64,000 bases of DNA, taken from Fibrobacter sp. UWEL (GTDB taxonomy: Bacteria; Fibrobacterota; Fibrobacteria; Fibrobacterales; Fibrobacteraceae). The notes beneath the pieces were generated by a model. That model did not search any database, was not told where the DNA came from, and was given only the letters and a program-made list of their open reading frames with translations. The stretch spans positions 1 to 64,000 of the forward strand of contig NZ_FRBE01000005.1 in the NCBI RefSeq assembly GCF_900142535.1, read 5' to 3'. Positions 17,012-26,534 of this stretch are shown here, piece by piece (position 1 is the first letter of the stretch; every line of letters begins with the position of its first letter). The position numbers and the translations under genes were made by a program.

Positions 17012-18633
17012 TTCGGCGAGACCTCGTAAAGTTTCTTGGCCTTAGCTCTGAACCCGCTCTTATGAACAACTTCGATTTCCAGGCTGTTGGTCATATTGCG
17101 ATTCAGTTCCACAGGCAGCTGGTAATCCAGGCTCTGGATCTGGGAAAGGGTCTCTTGTAATATAGTCTTTCCATTCTGTTTGACAACAACCTTGTACAAA
17201 TATTCGGGGCTATTTTCAGGAATCTTTATTCTAAATTGCAATGTTTTCATCAGGCGAGTATCGCCTTCCGGACGGTTAGGCGGAGCAGTCACTAATTCCT
17301 TTGTACCACCAGAAACTTCGACGTTGAAACGCTTCATGGGATAGCAGCCCATCACACGGGAGACTTCCGCCTTGTTGCCCGCCTGGTCTTCCGCCCTCAT
17401 CACGTATTCGTGACTTCCATTCTTCAGTTTCACGCGCTTCTGGGCGTTACGGGTAATGGCATCCTGGGACACAGGTGCACCATCCACTTCCATGACAAAG
17501 ATACCCGCATCATTCTGCATGCCACCAATGGAAATATTGGCTGAGCAACGAAGGGAGTCGTAAGAAGTCAGTCCTATAGAAGGAGCCTTGGTGTTCACAT
17601 CGCCACAGCTCTTATTCACCTTCAGGTCCACCGTCTTGGAAGTCGTCACGCCGCCACCCATAAAGGTAATGGTAGCCTTATCCGCATTCCACAGGCCATT
17701 TTCGTCGGACACGGAAATCTTCTGCATAAAGGTATGGGGAACACCGTCGGCAGCAGTCACGAGATTGCTGGACTGATAGCTATTGCCCACCTTCACGGTC
17801 AAAGTGGCGTTAGAGTCCGTGGTGCGATAGAGACCGCCCACTTCCAGACCCTGAGAGCAAACTTCAAAGGGAGAAGAGGTTGTCAGCTCAAAGCCATTTT
17901 CGGGCAGAGAAGCCTTTGCGGCACTATCGGCTTCATCCTTCAGCTGCTGCTGGAAAGTGGAGTCAGCCTTCTGGACTTCAGCAATCAAGGTGTTCATATC
18001 CTTGGAAGGATCGGCAAGCAAGACACTCAACTTCTTGGCAAAGCGAGGATGACCGGAGGAAGCCAACTTCACAACCACCAGGGAATCCTTACCGAAGGTA
18101 GTTTCGCCGGCTACGATATTAACGGGAGTATCATGACCTTCGGGGATAATTTCCAACTTACCGGTCTTAAGACCTGCGAAGAACACGCCTTCACCGCCCA
18201 CATAACCTTCCGTACCGCGAATAGATGCGGTTGCGGTACCCGTCTTGAACTTAAAGGTAGAGTTTTTCTGTTTCAGCTTTTCGACAGCAAAGTTGATGTG
18301 GCCCTTCTTGATGTCGATTCGAGTTTCGAAGCCACCCTTGTCGTTGGGTTGCAGCAAAGTTGCCAATTCAACTTCGGCAAATTCAGCAATGGTAATGGAG
18401 CTACCATCCGGAAGGTTGAAGATCACTTCGGAAGCTTCACCTGTACGGACCTTGTCGGACTGGAAAACGTTAGCGTTAGCGCGAAGGGCACTCCAGTCAT
18501 TCTGGCTAATTTTCTGGCGTTCAACAGTGCCCAATACAGAACGAACCTTACCTGCAGCAGGTGCAGAGTAAGCCATTGCGGGAACCAGGGCCAAGACGGC
18601 CAAACCATGAAGCAAAGAACACTTTTCGAACAT
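17008..18633 (-). CDS. Secreted FecR-domain protein
   Basis: A 541-residue protein with a signal peptide (cleavage about residue 23). A FecR domain (about 30-170) follows, with the typical run GKVRSVLGTVER, RTGEASEVIFNLPDGSSITIAEFAEVEL and ATASIRGTEGYVGG. The remainder looks like several Ig-like beta domains; one contains paired cysteines. There is no transmembrane anti-sigma segment and no sigma factor next door, so this is more likely a periplasmic or surface partner of the outer-membrane protein encoded just downstream than a classical FecR regulator. Two stacked palindromes lie 14-45 bases upstream of its ATG, and a GAGGG ribosome-binding site is present. Confidence 0.8.
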   Translation of the reverse strand: MFEKCSLLHGLAVLALVPAMAYSAPAAGKVRSVLGTVERQKISQNDWSALRANANVFQSDKVRTGEASEVIFNLPDGSSITIAEFAEVELATLLQPNDKGGFETRIDIKKGHINFAVEKLKQKNSTFKFKTGTATASIRGTEGYVGGEGVFFAGLKTGKLEIIPEGHDTPVNIVAGETTFGKDSLVVVKLASSGHPRFAKKLSVLLADPSKDMNTLIAEVQKADSTFQQQLKDEADSAAKASLPENGFELTTSSPFEVCSQGLEVGGLYRTTDSNATLTVKVGNSYQSSNLVTAADGVPHTFMQKISVSDENGLWNADKATITFMGGGVTTSKTVDLKVNKSCGDVNTKAPSIGLTSYDSLRCSANISIGGMQNDAGIFVMEVDGAPVSQDAITRNAQKRVKLKNGSHEYVMRAEDQAGNKAEVSRVMGCYPMKRFNVEVSGGTKELVTAPPNRPEGDTRLMKTLQFRIKIPENSPEYLYKVVVKQNGKTILQETLSQIQSLDYQLPVELNRNMTNSLEIEVVHKSGFRAKAKKLYEVSPK

Positions 18634-18646
18634 AAGCCCTCATTTC

Positions 18647-18678
18647 TTTCTATACGGTATAGAAAATAGCCTATTTTC
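18647..18678 (-). promoter_or_regulatory. Two overlapping palindromes upstream of the FecR/outer-membrane operon
   Basis: TTTCTATAC-G-GTATAGAAA (18647-18665) has perfect 9-base arms. GAAAATAG-C-CTATTTTC (18662-18678) has perfect 8-base arms. Each has a single central base, and the two share four bases. They sit in the expected promoter region of the operon and contain TATA-like sequence, so a repressor bound here could cover the -10 element. The binding protein is unknown. Confidence 0.5.
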
Positions 18679-18722
18679 GACCAAAGTGTTTAGAAATTTT
18701 TTCAACAGGTGATTTAGAACAA

Positions 18723-19052
18723 CTAGCCGCCAGCCAATTTGACGGTATAGCCCTTCTTTTCCAGTTCCTGCTTTAAAATATTGCGCTTATCACCCTGAAT
18801 TTCAATGGTAAAGTCCTTCACAGAACCTCCTACACCGCATTTTTGCTTCAGCTGACGGCCAAGTTCCTTCAGTTCATCCTCGTCCAGAGGGATACCCGTT
18901 ACAACGCTCGCCATCTTGCCGCCACCCAGGCGTTTCAGCTGGATACGTACGGTTCCATCCCCCTTGGGACGTTCGGCCTTGGGCTTTTCCTGCTTCACGC
19001 GACCACCCAGTTCAGTAGAATACACAAGCGTAGAACGTTCTTCAATACCCAT
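18723..19052 (-). CDS. SUI1/YciH-family translation factor
   Basis: A 109-residue protein with the SUI1 (eIF1-like) domain at about residues 35-105. The core GTVRIQLKRLGGGKMASVVTGI is followed by CGVGGSVKDFTIEIQGD, the GGxVK-type block typical of bacterial YciH and archaeal aIF1. Bacterial members influence start-codon fidelity and discriminate against leaderless or non-canonical initiation in vitro. That is notable here because many genes in this window may be leaderless. It is a single gene between two large secreted-protein units. Confidence 0.92.
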   Translation of the reverse strand: MGIEERSTLVYSTELGGRVKQEKPKAERPKGDGTVRIQLKRLGGGKMASVVTGIPLDEDELKELGRQLKQKCGVGGSVKDFTIEIQGDKRNILKQELEKKGYTVKLAGG

Positions 19053-19092
19053 AATAAAATCCTTTTTTGACCTAATTTACGTTTTTATACGA

Positions 19093-19119
19093 AAAGAGCT
19101 CGGCTTAGCCGAGCTCTTT
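19093..19119 (-). terminator. Rho-independent terminator of the cadherin-repeat gene
   Basis: A perfect 12-base-pair stem, AAAGAGCTCGGC with GCCGAGCTCTTT, around a TTA loop. On the minus strand it is followed by TTTTCG, and it begins 17 bases past the stop codon of the giant gene. Confidence 0.85.
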
Positions 19120-19135
19120 AATCAAATTTTTCCGC

Positions 19136-22100
19136 TTATTTCTTAACCGGTCTCTTGTAACCGAAAGGCTTCAGCAGTTCGTCAGACTTCTTGAGAACCT
19201 GACCCTTCATCTTGCCAGCGCCGTTGGCCTTAGGTTCGAACGGAGGCAGAGAGCAACGCAGCTTTGCACGGATGTCGGCTTCCACCTTGTAGAGGTATGC
19301 ACCGGTGGACAGCACGCGGCCATCTTCCGTACGGACTTCGCCATCCTTATCCGGCTTCTGTTCGAAGTACATGTTCAAGACACCAGCCTTGTCCGTGTAT
19401 TCCGGATCATCAAGATCAATCTTGAAGCCGTAGTAGTCAACGAAGCCACCCAGAGAGGTGTAGATCCAGACCTTAGCATGCATCTTGGTAGTGTACATGT
19501 TGATCTTGCTCAGATCGCCACTGATGTCAAAGTCGTCTTCGCAGTACTTTTCAACGTACTGTTCCTGAGTGAACTTCACGCAAACGGTGGTATCCTGAGC
19601 CAGGGAATCCACATCCAGACCCATAGCTTCATATTCGTCAGCAGTCTTGCATCGGTCACTGTTCACGCCGCGGCTAGAGATAGTACCATCAGAGAGAACC
19701 AAGTCATCGAAGGTTGCAAGGCCAGCCACATCGTTTACCACAGGCAGACGAATTTCCATAGCCACGGTAGGACCAAGGTGGCCATTGCCTTCAACACCCG
19801 GATACGGAGTATCGAAGGAACCTTCTTCCTGGCCATAGCTGCCGCCAGTCAGAACCTCCAATTCCTTACCAGTAGAGGGATTTTCAACGCTTATAGCAAA
19901 GGTTTCACCCTTCTTCGGCGGATTAGAAGCGTAGTATTCTTCAACCTTTTCCAGATCCATTTCGGTTACCGCTTCGACCACTTCAATATCCATGGACTTA
20001 GCATCCTTCACCTGAACAGTGACGGAGTCTGCAGCAACGTTACCAGCCTTGTCGCGGTATTCACGCTTGATCTTCTGGAAGCCCTTCTTGAGGCCCTGGA
20101 GGGTCAAGGTATCCTGAACGACACCGTTAACGGTCCAGACAACTTCCACAGAGTTGGCGCGGATCTTTTCCATCATGACCGGGCTTACGATCTTAACAAC
20201 CGGCGGAGTCTGGTCGAGAACGATGAACACGGACTGAGTTGCGGCATTGCCGAACTTGTTTTCGTAGGTGTAGGAAACATTGTAACCAATGTCGCCGTCT
20301 GCATTCTTCACGATGTTACCCTTTTCGTCGACGGTGTAGGTCACAACTACAGTGTTGTGCTTTTCGTCTTCGTATTCGTAGGTCACCTTGAAGGAACCGA
20401 CGCTCACGTCAGTAGTCTTAGAAACGGTAGTATCGGATTCGCTGGGCTTGCCATCAGGAACGACAGCGACTTCAATCTTGTCGTCGGTGGTCAGGGCGCC
20501 ATCAGAAGCAACGTTCAGCACCTGGCCGGTAACTGCATCAGCCTGGTAAGAAACAACCACTTCCCTACCGCCAATCTCGGTCTTGTAGGAGACGGTAATC
20601 ACTTCGATAGAGTCAACCTTACCATCGATAATCACCGGAGTCTTCAGCACTTCACCATTCTTATCGGTGTAGTAGGTCACGGTGACGGTCTTGCCATTCA
20701 CTTCTTCAGTGTAGTCAACCCTCACTTCGGAACCGTTCACCGGAGTACGGCTTGCGGGAATCTTCGGATTTTCGTTCAGAGTAAGCTTGCCCTGATCCAG
20801 CACAGAGGATACGGATTCCAGATCCTTGCTAGAAACGTTCACAGTTTCAAGATCCAGCTTCACAGTGAAGGAAGAATCCTTCTTGTTCACAGGATCCTTG
20901 ATAGTCACCTTAATGTCGTTCTTGGAGTCCTTCACGTAAATGTTGGTATCACCAGCAATTACGGTTTCATCCAGAGTAAAGATGCCGCCATCACCCAGAT
21001 CATCTGCCTTGGCAGAGATAATGACCTGCGGAGCAGAAGTGCTGAGCTGGATAACCACAGTATCAGCACCTGCGAAATCCTTCTTCGGATCCTTATAGGT
21101 CTTGATAATGGTGTGGATACCTTCGGTCAAAGTAGTATCCTGGCAGTAATCCCTGGCATCTTCAGTCCAGCAAATGGTCACATCAGGACGGTTGGTAAAG
21201 ACAGAGTCCGGACGGACGAACACGGAGTCACCATCGTCAACCATCTGGATTTCGACCACGGATCTTTCAATCACGTTTTCAACAGCCACGGTAATCTTTG
21301 CAGTGTCTGCAAATTCGCCATCGTTGACTTCAACCTTCAGGATATGTTCCTTAGCAGTTTCGTAATCCAGAGAATCCTTCAGGGTAACCACACCAGTCTT
21401 CGGATCCACCTTGAACAAGCTGGTATCACCATCAACGATGGTGTAAGTCAGGTCGCGGAATTCCTTCTTCTTGGTATCCGGATCAGTTGCCTTCAGAGTA
21501 TCAATGTCAGTCTTCGGAGCAGTGTGTTCGGAAACCGTAATGACCTTGTCATCCAGGTTCGGAGCTTCGTTCACATCGGTAATCTTGATGGTCACGGTAG
21601 TATCGGAGGAAACCTTCTGCGGGTCGGTCACCTTAACCTTGATGGTAAAGGATTCGATCTTTTCGAAGTCAAACTTATCCTTGTTCACTACAACGATTTC
21701 ACCATCTTCGGTAACCTTTACGTAGTCGCTAGTACCGATCAAGGTGTAAGTACGCTTTTCTTCGTTCTTCAGGTCATCCATATCTTCGGAAGTCAGAGTG
21801 CCAATCACAGCTCTGTCAGCCGGATTTTCAGCAATAGTGAATTCCGTAGAAGTAATCACCGGAGTTTCCAGCACGTTCTTCAGATGGATAATCATGGTTT
21901 CGGAAGAACTCAGAGTAGGATCGTTCTTATCCTCAACCTTCACATTCAAGGTGTAGGTGGTATCGTCGGTTTCGTAGTTCAAAGTCTTCTTGACAGTGAT
22001 TACGCCCATGGAGTCCACATCGAAGACGTCGGTAGCGCCATCCACAGCCACCACGCGGTTGTCGCGGAATGCCGGGTTAGAAACGCCGTCCATATCGCGG

Positions 22101-25100
22101 TCGTCACCCCATTCGATGGTACCCACCACAGCACCAACCTTGTTGTGTTCATTCAGGTCGAATTCATCCTTCACAATGTAAGGAGGTTCGTTAACGTCAA
22201 CAATGTTGATGACGCGAACAATCTTGTCAGTCAAACCTGCATCATCCTTAACGGTGATGGTCAGAACATGAACATGGTTCGTCTTTTCGTAGTCCAGCTT
22301 ATCGCCGTCGGTAACGGTCAGGATGAACTTGAAGCCCTTATCATCCTTAATCAGAGCCGGAGTAATAGTGAACAGAGTGTCAGAGCCAGACTTGTTCATA
22401 TCCTTGAAGGATACTTCCATAGACTGCAGGTCACCAGCATCTTCATCCTTGACATAGTATTCCAGGATCTTGGTACCCGTTGCGCTATTTTCACGAACGT
22501 TCACGTAGACAGTATCGTTCTTGACATAGCCGCAATTTTCGGTGCAGGTAGTGTCAGGAGGATCGTCCGGATCGTCACAATCTTCAATCATTGCGTCGCA
22601 AGTGTGACAGATTTCCTTAGCAGGATCACATTCCGGAACAATGATGATTTCAGGAGGTTCTTCCTCGTCGGTCAGTTTCACGTAGACGGTAGCAATATCA
22701 GTGAGGCCACCGCCATCCGTTACGCGGACGTCGAAGTAGAATTCAGTTACCTTTTCATAGTTCAAAGCCTTGGAATCAGCAACCACGACCTTGTTGCTAT
22801 CCATCTTGAACGGAACATCGTCAATCACTTCGTAGCTCAGAGTGCTGAACTTCACGTTCTTGATATCCGGATCAGAAGCCTCGACAGTACCGATGATAGT
22901 GCCTGCTGCAATATTTTCCTTCGGATTGAAGGAAGCGTCTTTAGTAGAAGGAATTTCGTTAATATCGATAACGTTCAACTTACGATCAATAGAAACTTCA
23001 TTACAACCGGTAGCACCAGCCTGGTCCTTCAAAGAAATGGTTACATCATAGGGGAAAGACTTTTCGTCCATATTTGTAGCCAGGTCTTCATAGTTCAGCT
23101 TTGCGCTGTCCTTGACAGAAACTACGATAAAGAACTTTCCATCATCATCCTTTTCAATGGAAAGAGCAAACAAATCTTCAGCACTGACCTTACCAGACAC
23201 CTTCTTGTTATCAGTCAGCGTCGGAACGAAATCAGAAACCTTTGCGTCAGCATTGTCTTCATCCGTAAATTCAATCTTCGTAACAACAGAACCCTTCTTG
23301 GAATGTTCCTTAACATCGTAATGATCCTTACCATCATCGGGGATAACAGGAGGTTCATTAACATCAATCAAGTTAACAGTGATTGTTGCAGTATCCTTCA
23401 GAGAAGGAGTGCCCTTGTCGCTAACGACAACATCAAAGGTAAAGGACTTCACCTTTTCATAATCCAACTTAGAGCCATCAAGAACCGTAATAGCACCGCT
23501 AGAAGTGATTGCGAACGTAGTATTTTCCTCAAGGAAAGCGTATTCCAACTGGCCAAACGGAACAGTCTTACGGTCTGGATCAGTCGCAACTACAGTTCCA
23601 ACGGGGGTTCCTTTTATGGAATTTTCAGGAATTTCAAAGGACTGAGCATCCATGACCGGCTTTTCATTCACATCCAACATCTGGATGGTAATAATGGTCT
23701 TACCAGATTTTGCATCACTCAAATCCGTTGTAGAAGAACTCTTATCAGTAGCAACAACGCGAATTTGCAGGAGGCTATCAGCAGATTCGTAGTTCAACAC
23801 AGCATCTTCGTGCACAACAATTTTACCCGTCACAGGATCCAGATCATAAAGGCTAGTAACCTTCTTATAATTTTCCTCTGTATTCTCTGCATCAAAGGTA
23901 TCGTCAAACTTGTAGGTAAATTCATCATCATCCACGTCTTCTATGACAGCACTCAAAGAACCTGTAGCATAGTCGTCCCCATTAACATCACCTCTAACCA
24001 CATTTTCCTTGATTTTGAAAGTAACAGGACTTAAAACGGGAGCATCGTTCACCGGAGCCACATTAATGGTCATGGTGTAAGTATCTTCAGAAACGATGTT
24101 TTCACCACGAACAACCACAAAGGTAAAGGTTGCTCGAGCAGAACCATAATCATTATCTGCAGGTGTGTAAATAAGACCACCAAACAACTTACCATCCAGG
24201 ATATCCTTGGAAGGAATATTGCGGCCAAGTTCAACGGCCTTTTTATCAATGGTCAAGGCGCCCTTACCAGAAACTTCCAAAATACGGATAGAGTAGTCAC
24301 CAGTCCAAGTTTCACCCTTTCTTGTCAAAACAGTGAAATCACTCTTACCGAATATGTAAGGAGTGTCTTCCGTCGCATTAATAGATTCATCTTGACCAGA
24401 AAGAACATCATCATTATCCTTGATAGAAATGTCAAAGCGACCTTCACGACTCTGGTCAGCCATGACAGCGCCTTCCAAGTCAAAAATGTGAATGGAGAAA
24501 TGTTCCTCATTTTCAACAAAGCCATCATCAAAAACAGTCAAAACGATTGGTTCGCTCAGTTTGGTACTGCCGGCCTTAAAGGTAGCTGTACCAAAAACAC
24601 TTTCACCATTACATACGATTCTATTAGCGTCTTTAACGATATCATCTAAACTAGCATAAACATCGTTTTCATCTACAGCATCTCTATTTTCGGTTCCCTT
24701 AAATTCAAAGCAATATTTAAAAGACACATCTGTTTCAGGAGCTTTACTCAATACAACAGAAAGAGCCTGGGGAGTTTTAATACCTTCTTCCAAAGTTCCC
24801 CAGCTATTGGTTTCGGGGTCACCGAGTTCAGGAGGATCAAACGGAACATAGTGGAAACCAGAACCATCAAAGAAGGCATTAATTGTCACCTTATCAGCAA
24901 GCAACTGACCAGCCAATGTCATGGACTGCCTAACGTTAATAGTTCCCGTTGTAATAAAAGAACCCTGGATAGAATCAGTAGAACTCAAAGCATCAAAGTC
25001 AATATCCTTATTTGTGTAGAAAAGCAAATTACCTGCGTAGTTCTTGTTATCTACGTAGGTATTGGTTCCAGAAGCCCATTCCTTAGTGGAGTTATTGTAC

Positions 25101-25912
25101 CTAGCATCTTCGCTCATGTACACAACGCGAATTCGTGTATTAGACGTAATGGAAGGAAAACCATTCTTCAGGAAGATTCGCGTAAGGCGGCCCTTATTAG
25201 GCATTCTAATATTCAAGTAACTTTTGTTGACAAAATTAATGTAATCGAGATACAAATCATAAGTGCCTTCACCTGCCGGAATGTCAATATTCTTAGTTTC
25301 GTTATTGAGATCAATGCCGTTGTCGTAGGATTTCTCGGCATTCAGTAAAGGGATTCGAAGATCCGAGTTAATTACAGGAACAGCCGTCGGACATTCATCA
25401 TTTGAATAGCTGGAATCAGCCCGCATAATCTTTTTAAACTCGTTGGCAATAGTTCCACCAACACAATGATAACCAGCAGTTACATTTCCAGTACCCCTCC
25501 AGTTCGTTTCACTGGGGATAGTAATATTACCCAAAACACGCACAGGTCCAGAAGTGATGCTGTCCGTACCATCACTCATAATCATGTTACCACCGATAAG
25601 TACGGGACCACCAATGACATGATGCATATTACCACTGGACATGTCAAAATTACCTGCGGCAGTACCAAACCAACCCGATTTATCCGTGACACGGATACTC
25701 TGCCCAAGGAAGTAGATACCTTGGGCACCGAAGATCTTATACTTCATCAAGTCGGTCCAGAAGGCTTCCTGCTTTTCGGAATTGACCGAGTACGACGAGC
25801 CGACATTTGCAAAGTACATCGGCGAGACGCTAGCAGCTAGCGCATCACCAGCGGAGACTACCATAGCAAGAGCGATGGCAAGTTTCTTGACTAATCCTAT
25901 TTCAAATCGCAT
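19136..25912 (-). CDS. Giant cadherin-repeat surface protein
   Basis: A 2258-residue secreted protein. A signal peptide (about 1-27) is followed by a roughly 330-residue beta-rich N-terminal module with repeated short Gly/Asn blocks (FDMSSGNMHHVIGG and similar). A Calx-beta-like domain comes next (about 380-510), then about eight cadherin-like repeats with DVNEPP-type linkers and LDYE / DxD calcium-binding segments. Further Ig-like modules and a C-terminal domain end in basic residues. An Asp/Cys-rich insert interrupts the repeats near residue 1100. Calcium-stiffened repeats of this kind usually mediate adhesion to substrate or cells. A 17-base palindrome lies 44-60 bases upstream of the ATG. 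No S-layer or sortase signal is visible; how it is anchored is unknown. Confidence 0.85.
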   Translation of the reverse strand: MRFEIGLVKKLAIALAMVVSAGDALAASVSPMYFANVGSSYSVNSEKQEAFWTDLMKYKIFGAQGIYFLGQSIRVTDKSGWFGTAAGNFDMSSGNMHHVIGGPVLIGGNMIMSDGTDSITSGPVRVLGNITIPSETNWRGTGNVTAGYHCVGGTIANEFKKIMRADSSYSNDECPTAVPVINSDLRIPLLNAEKSYDNGIDLNNETKNIDIPAGEGTYDLYLDYINFVNKSYLNIRMPNKGRLTRIFLKNGFPSITSNTRIRVVYMSEDARYNNSTKEWASGTNTYVDNKNYAGNLLFYTNKDIDFDALSSTDSIQGSFITTGTINVRQSMTLAGQLLADKVTINAFFDGSGFHYVPFDPPELGDPETNSWGTLEEGIKTPQALSVVLSKAPETDVSFKYCFEFKGTENRDAVDENDVYASLDDIVKDANRIVCNGESVFGTATFKAGSTKLSEPIVLTVFDDGFVENEEHFSIHIFDLEGAVMADQSREGRFDISIKDNDDVLSGQDESINATEDTPYIFGKSDFTVLTRKGETWTGDYSIRILEVSGKGALTIDKKAVELGRNIPSKDILDGKLFGGLIYTPADNDYGSARATFTFVVVRGENIVSEDTYTMTINVAPVNDAPVLSPVTFKIKENVVRGDVNGDDYATGSLSAVIEDVDDDEFTYKFDDTFDAENTEENYKKVTSLYDLDPVTGKIVVHEDAVLNYESADSLLQIRVVATDKSSSTTDLSDAKSGKTIITIQMLDVNEKPVMDAQSFEIPENSIKGTPVGTVVATDPDRKTVPFGQLEYAFLEENTTFAITSSGAITVLDGSKLDYEKVKSFTFDVVVSDKGTPSLKDTATITVNLIDVNEPPVIPDDGKDHYDVKEHSKKGSVVTKIEFTDEDNADAKVSDFVPTLTDNKKVSGKVSAEDLFALSIEKDDDGKFFIVVSVKDSAKLNYEDLATNMDEKSFPYDVTISLKDQAGATGCNEVSIDRKLNVIDINEIPSTKDASFNPKENIAAGTIIGTVEASDPDIKNVKFSTLSYEVIDDVPFKMDSNKVVVADSKALNYEKVTEFYFDVRVTDGGGLTDIATVYVKLTDEEEPPEIIIVPECDPAKEICHTCDAMIEDCDDPDDPPDTTCTENCGYVKNDTVYVNVRENSATGTKILEYYVKDEDAGDLQSMEVSFKDMNKSGSDTLFTITPALIKDDKGFKFILTVTDGDKLDYEKTNHVHVLTITVKDDAGLTDKIVRVINIVDVNEPPYIVKDEFDLNEHNKVGAVVGTIEWGDDRDMDGVSNPAFRDNRVVAVDGATDVFDVDSMGVITVKKTLNYETDDTTYTLNVKVEDKNDPTLSSSETMIIHLKNVLETPVITSTEFTIAENPADRAVIGTLTSEDMDDLKNEEKRTYTLIGTSDYVKVTEDGEIVVVNKDKFDFEKIESFTIKVKVTDPQKVSSDTTVTIKITDVNEAPNLDDKVITVSEHTAPKTDIDTLKATDPDTKKKEFRDLTYTIVDGDTSLFKVDPKTGVVTLKDSLDYETAKEHILKVEVNDGEFADTAKITVAVENVIERSVVEIQMVDDGDSVFVRPDSVFTNRPDVTICWTEDARDYCQDTTLTEGIHTIIKTYKDPKKDFAGADTVVIQLSTSAPQVIISAKADDLGDGGIFTLDETVIAGDTNIYVKDSKNDIKVTIKDPVNKKDSSFTVKLDLETVNVSSKDLESVSSVLDQGKLTLNENPKIPASRTPVNGSEVRVDYTEEVNGKTVTVTYYTDKNGEVLKTPVIIDGKVDSIEVITVSYKTEIGGREVVVSYQADAVTGQVLNVASDGALTTDDKIEVAVVPDGKPSESDTTVSKTTDVSVGSFKVTYEYEDEKHNTVVVTYTVDEKGNIVKNADGDIGYNVSYTYENKFGNAATQSVFIVLDQTPPVVKIVSPVMMEKIRANSVEVVWTVNGVVQDTLTLQGLKKGFQKIKREYRDKAGNVAADSVTVQVKDAKSMDIEVVEAVTEMDLEKVEEYYASNPPKKGETFAISVENPSTGKELEVLTGGSYGQEEGSFDTPYPGVEGNGHLGPTVAMEIRLPVVNDVAGLATFDDLVLSDGTISSRGVNSDRCKTADEYEAMGLDVDSLAQDTTVCVKFTQEQYVEKYCEDDFDISGDLSKINMYTTKMHAKVWIYTSLGGFVDYYGFKIDLDDPEYTDKAGVLNMYFEQKPDKDGEVRTEDGRVLSTGAYLYKVEADIRAKLRCSLPPFEPKANGAGKMKGQVLKKSDELLKPFGYKRPVKK

Positions 25913-25955
25913 ATTACATCTCCTTGGATGAATAAACGGATTCTACAAAAACTCT

Positions 25956-25972
25956 TATTCCAACTTGGAATA
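25956..25972. promoter_or_regulatory. Palindrome upstream of the cadherin-repeat gene
   Basis: TATTCCAA-C-TTGGAATA, perfect 8-base arms with one central base, 44-60 bases before the ATG. Its geometry (8-base arms, one central base) is like that of the palindromes before the FecR operon, but its sequence is different. Confidence 0.45.
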
Positions 25973-26397
25973 TTCGTCACCTACCAAACAACCGTGCGAA
26001 AAAAAATACAAAAAACATACAATGTCCGCAATGATTGCAAGGTCGGAAAGTTGTAAAAGTGTGGTAAAAATTCACATTTTTTCAACACTTTCTTTACCGA
26101 AACGAAAATTTTACGTTCTTTTTCAAATTTCGTTGATCCACATCACGTAATTTTATCGTAAGAAAATTGCTACCTGTAAAAAACATTCCTCATTTTGTTT
26201 CCAAATTTTTTCTTGTTTTTGTCAACTCATTCATCTAAGTTACACGCCTTTGTTTATTAAAATATACATTGCAGGTCATTTTTCTTGGACAAATCTGCAA
26301 AAGAAAAAACGGATTGCTCAGTTTATTGTGATAGAGGTCATCATTCAGACTGCCCACACCTGCTCGTTTGCACAAAAACAGTCTCAAACATGCAGAC
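25973..26397. other. AT-rich spacer without a credible gene
   Basis: More than 400 bases, very rich in A and T with many T-runs. Short open frames are present but lack ribosome-binding sites and protein-like composition. Apart from an FNR-like site at 26133-26146 I see nothing definite. It probably holds the promoter region of the divergent cadherin-repeat gene. Confidence 0.6.
26133..26146. promoter_or_regulatory. Possible CRP/FNR-family site
   Basis: TTGATCCACATCAC matches the FNR consensus TTGAT-N4-ATCAA at 9 of 10 positions. It lies about 220 bases upstream of the cadherin-repeat gene. A match of this quality in AT-rich DNA may be chance. Confidence 0.25.
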
Positions 26398-26426
26398 TTG
26401 AAAAAAATTCAAGCTTTTACTATATT
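26398..26426 (+). promoter_or_regulatory. Sigma-70-type promoter of the SRP RNA gene
   Basis: TTGAAA (26398-26403), a 17-base spacer, and TATATT (26421-26426). Transcription would start at about 26431-26433, exactly at the 5' end of the predicted RNA helix. Confidence 0.8.
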
Positions 26427-26430
26427 GCAG

Positions 26431-26528
26431 GGTCCTAGGTCCTGCGCAATGACTATTTGCGGGCAAATCGCCAGGGCGAAAGCAGCAACGGACTTGCGAG
26501 TTTTTATGTGCTCAGGTAACCTAGGATT
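26431..26528 (+). ncRNA. ffs: Signal recognition particle RNA, small bacterial (4.5S) type
   Basis: The RNA scaffold that joins Ffh to target membrane proteins during translation. The sequence folds as one long hairpin with arms of equal length (about 45 bases each). The apical part has the domain IV form: CCAGG, a GC-GAAA-GC tetraloop stem, then AGCA. This corresponds to the conserved asymmetric and symmetric loops that bind Ffh. The ends pair as TCCTAGGT with ACCTAGGA, then CCTG with CAGG, then CGCA with TGTG. A good promoter precedes it and a terminator follows. The conserved loop is slightly divergent from E. coli, so I rely on the fold as well as the motif. Confidence 0.82.
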
Positions 26529-26534
26529 CTTTTT

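Noticed and set aside
19478-24034. A 1518-codon open frame on the plus strand
   Set aside because: It is antisense to the cadherin-repeat gene. The lack of stops reflects the biased third positions and repeats of the real gene, and the predicted protein has no recognisable domain or signal.
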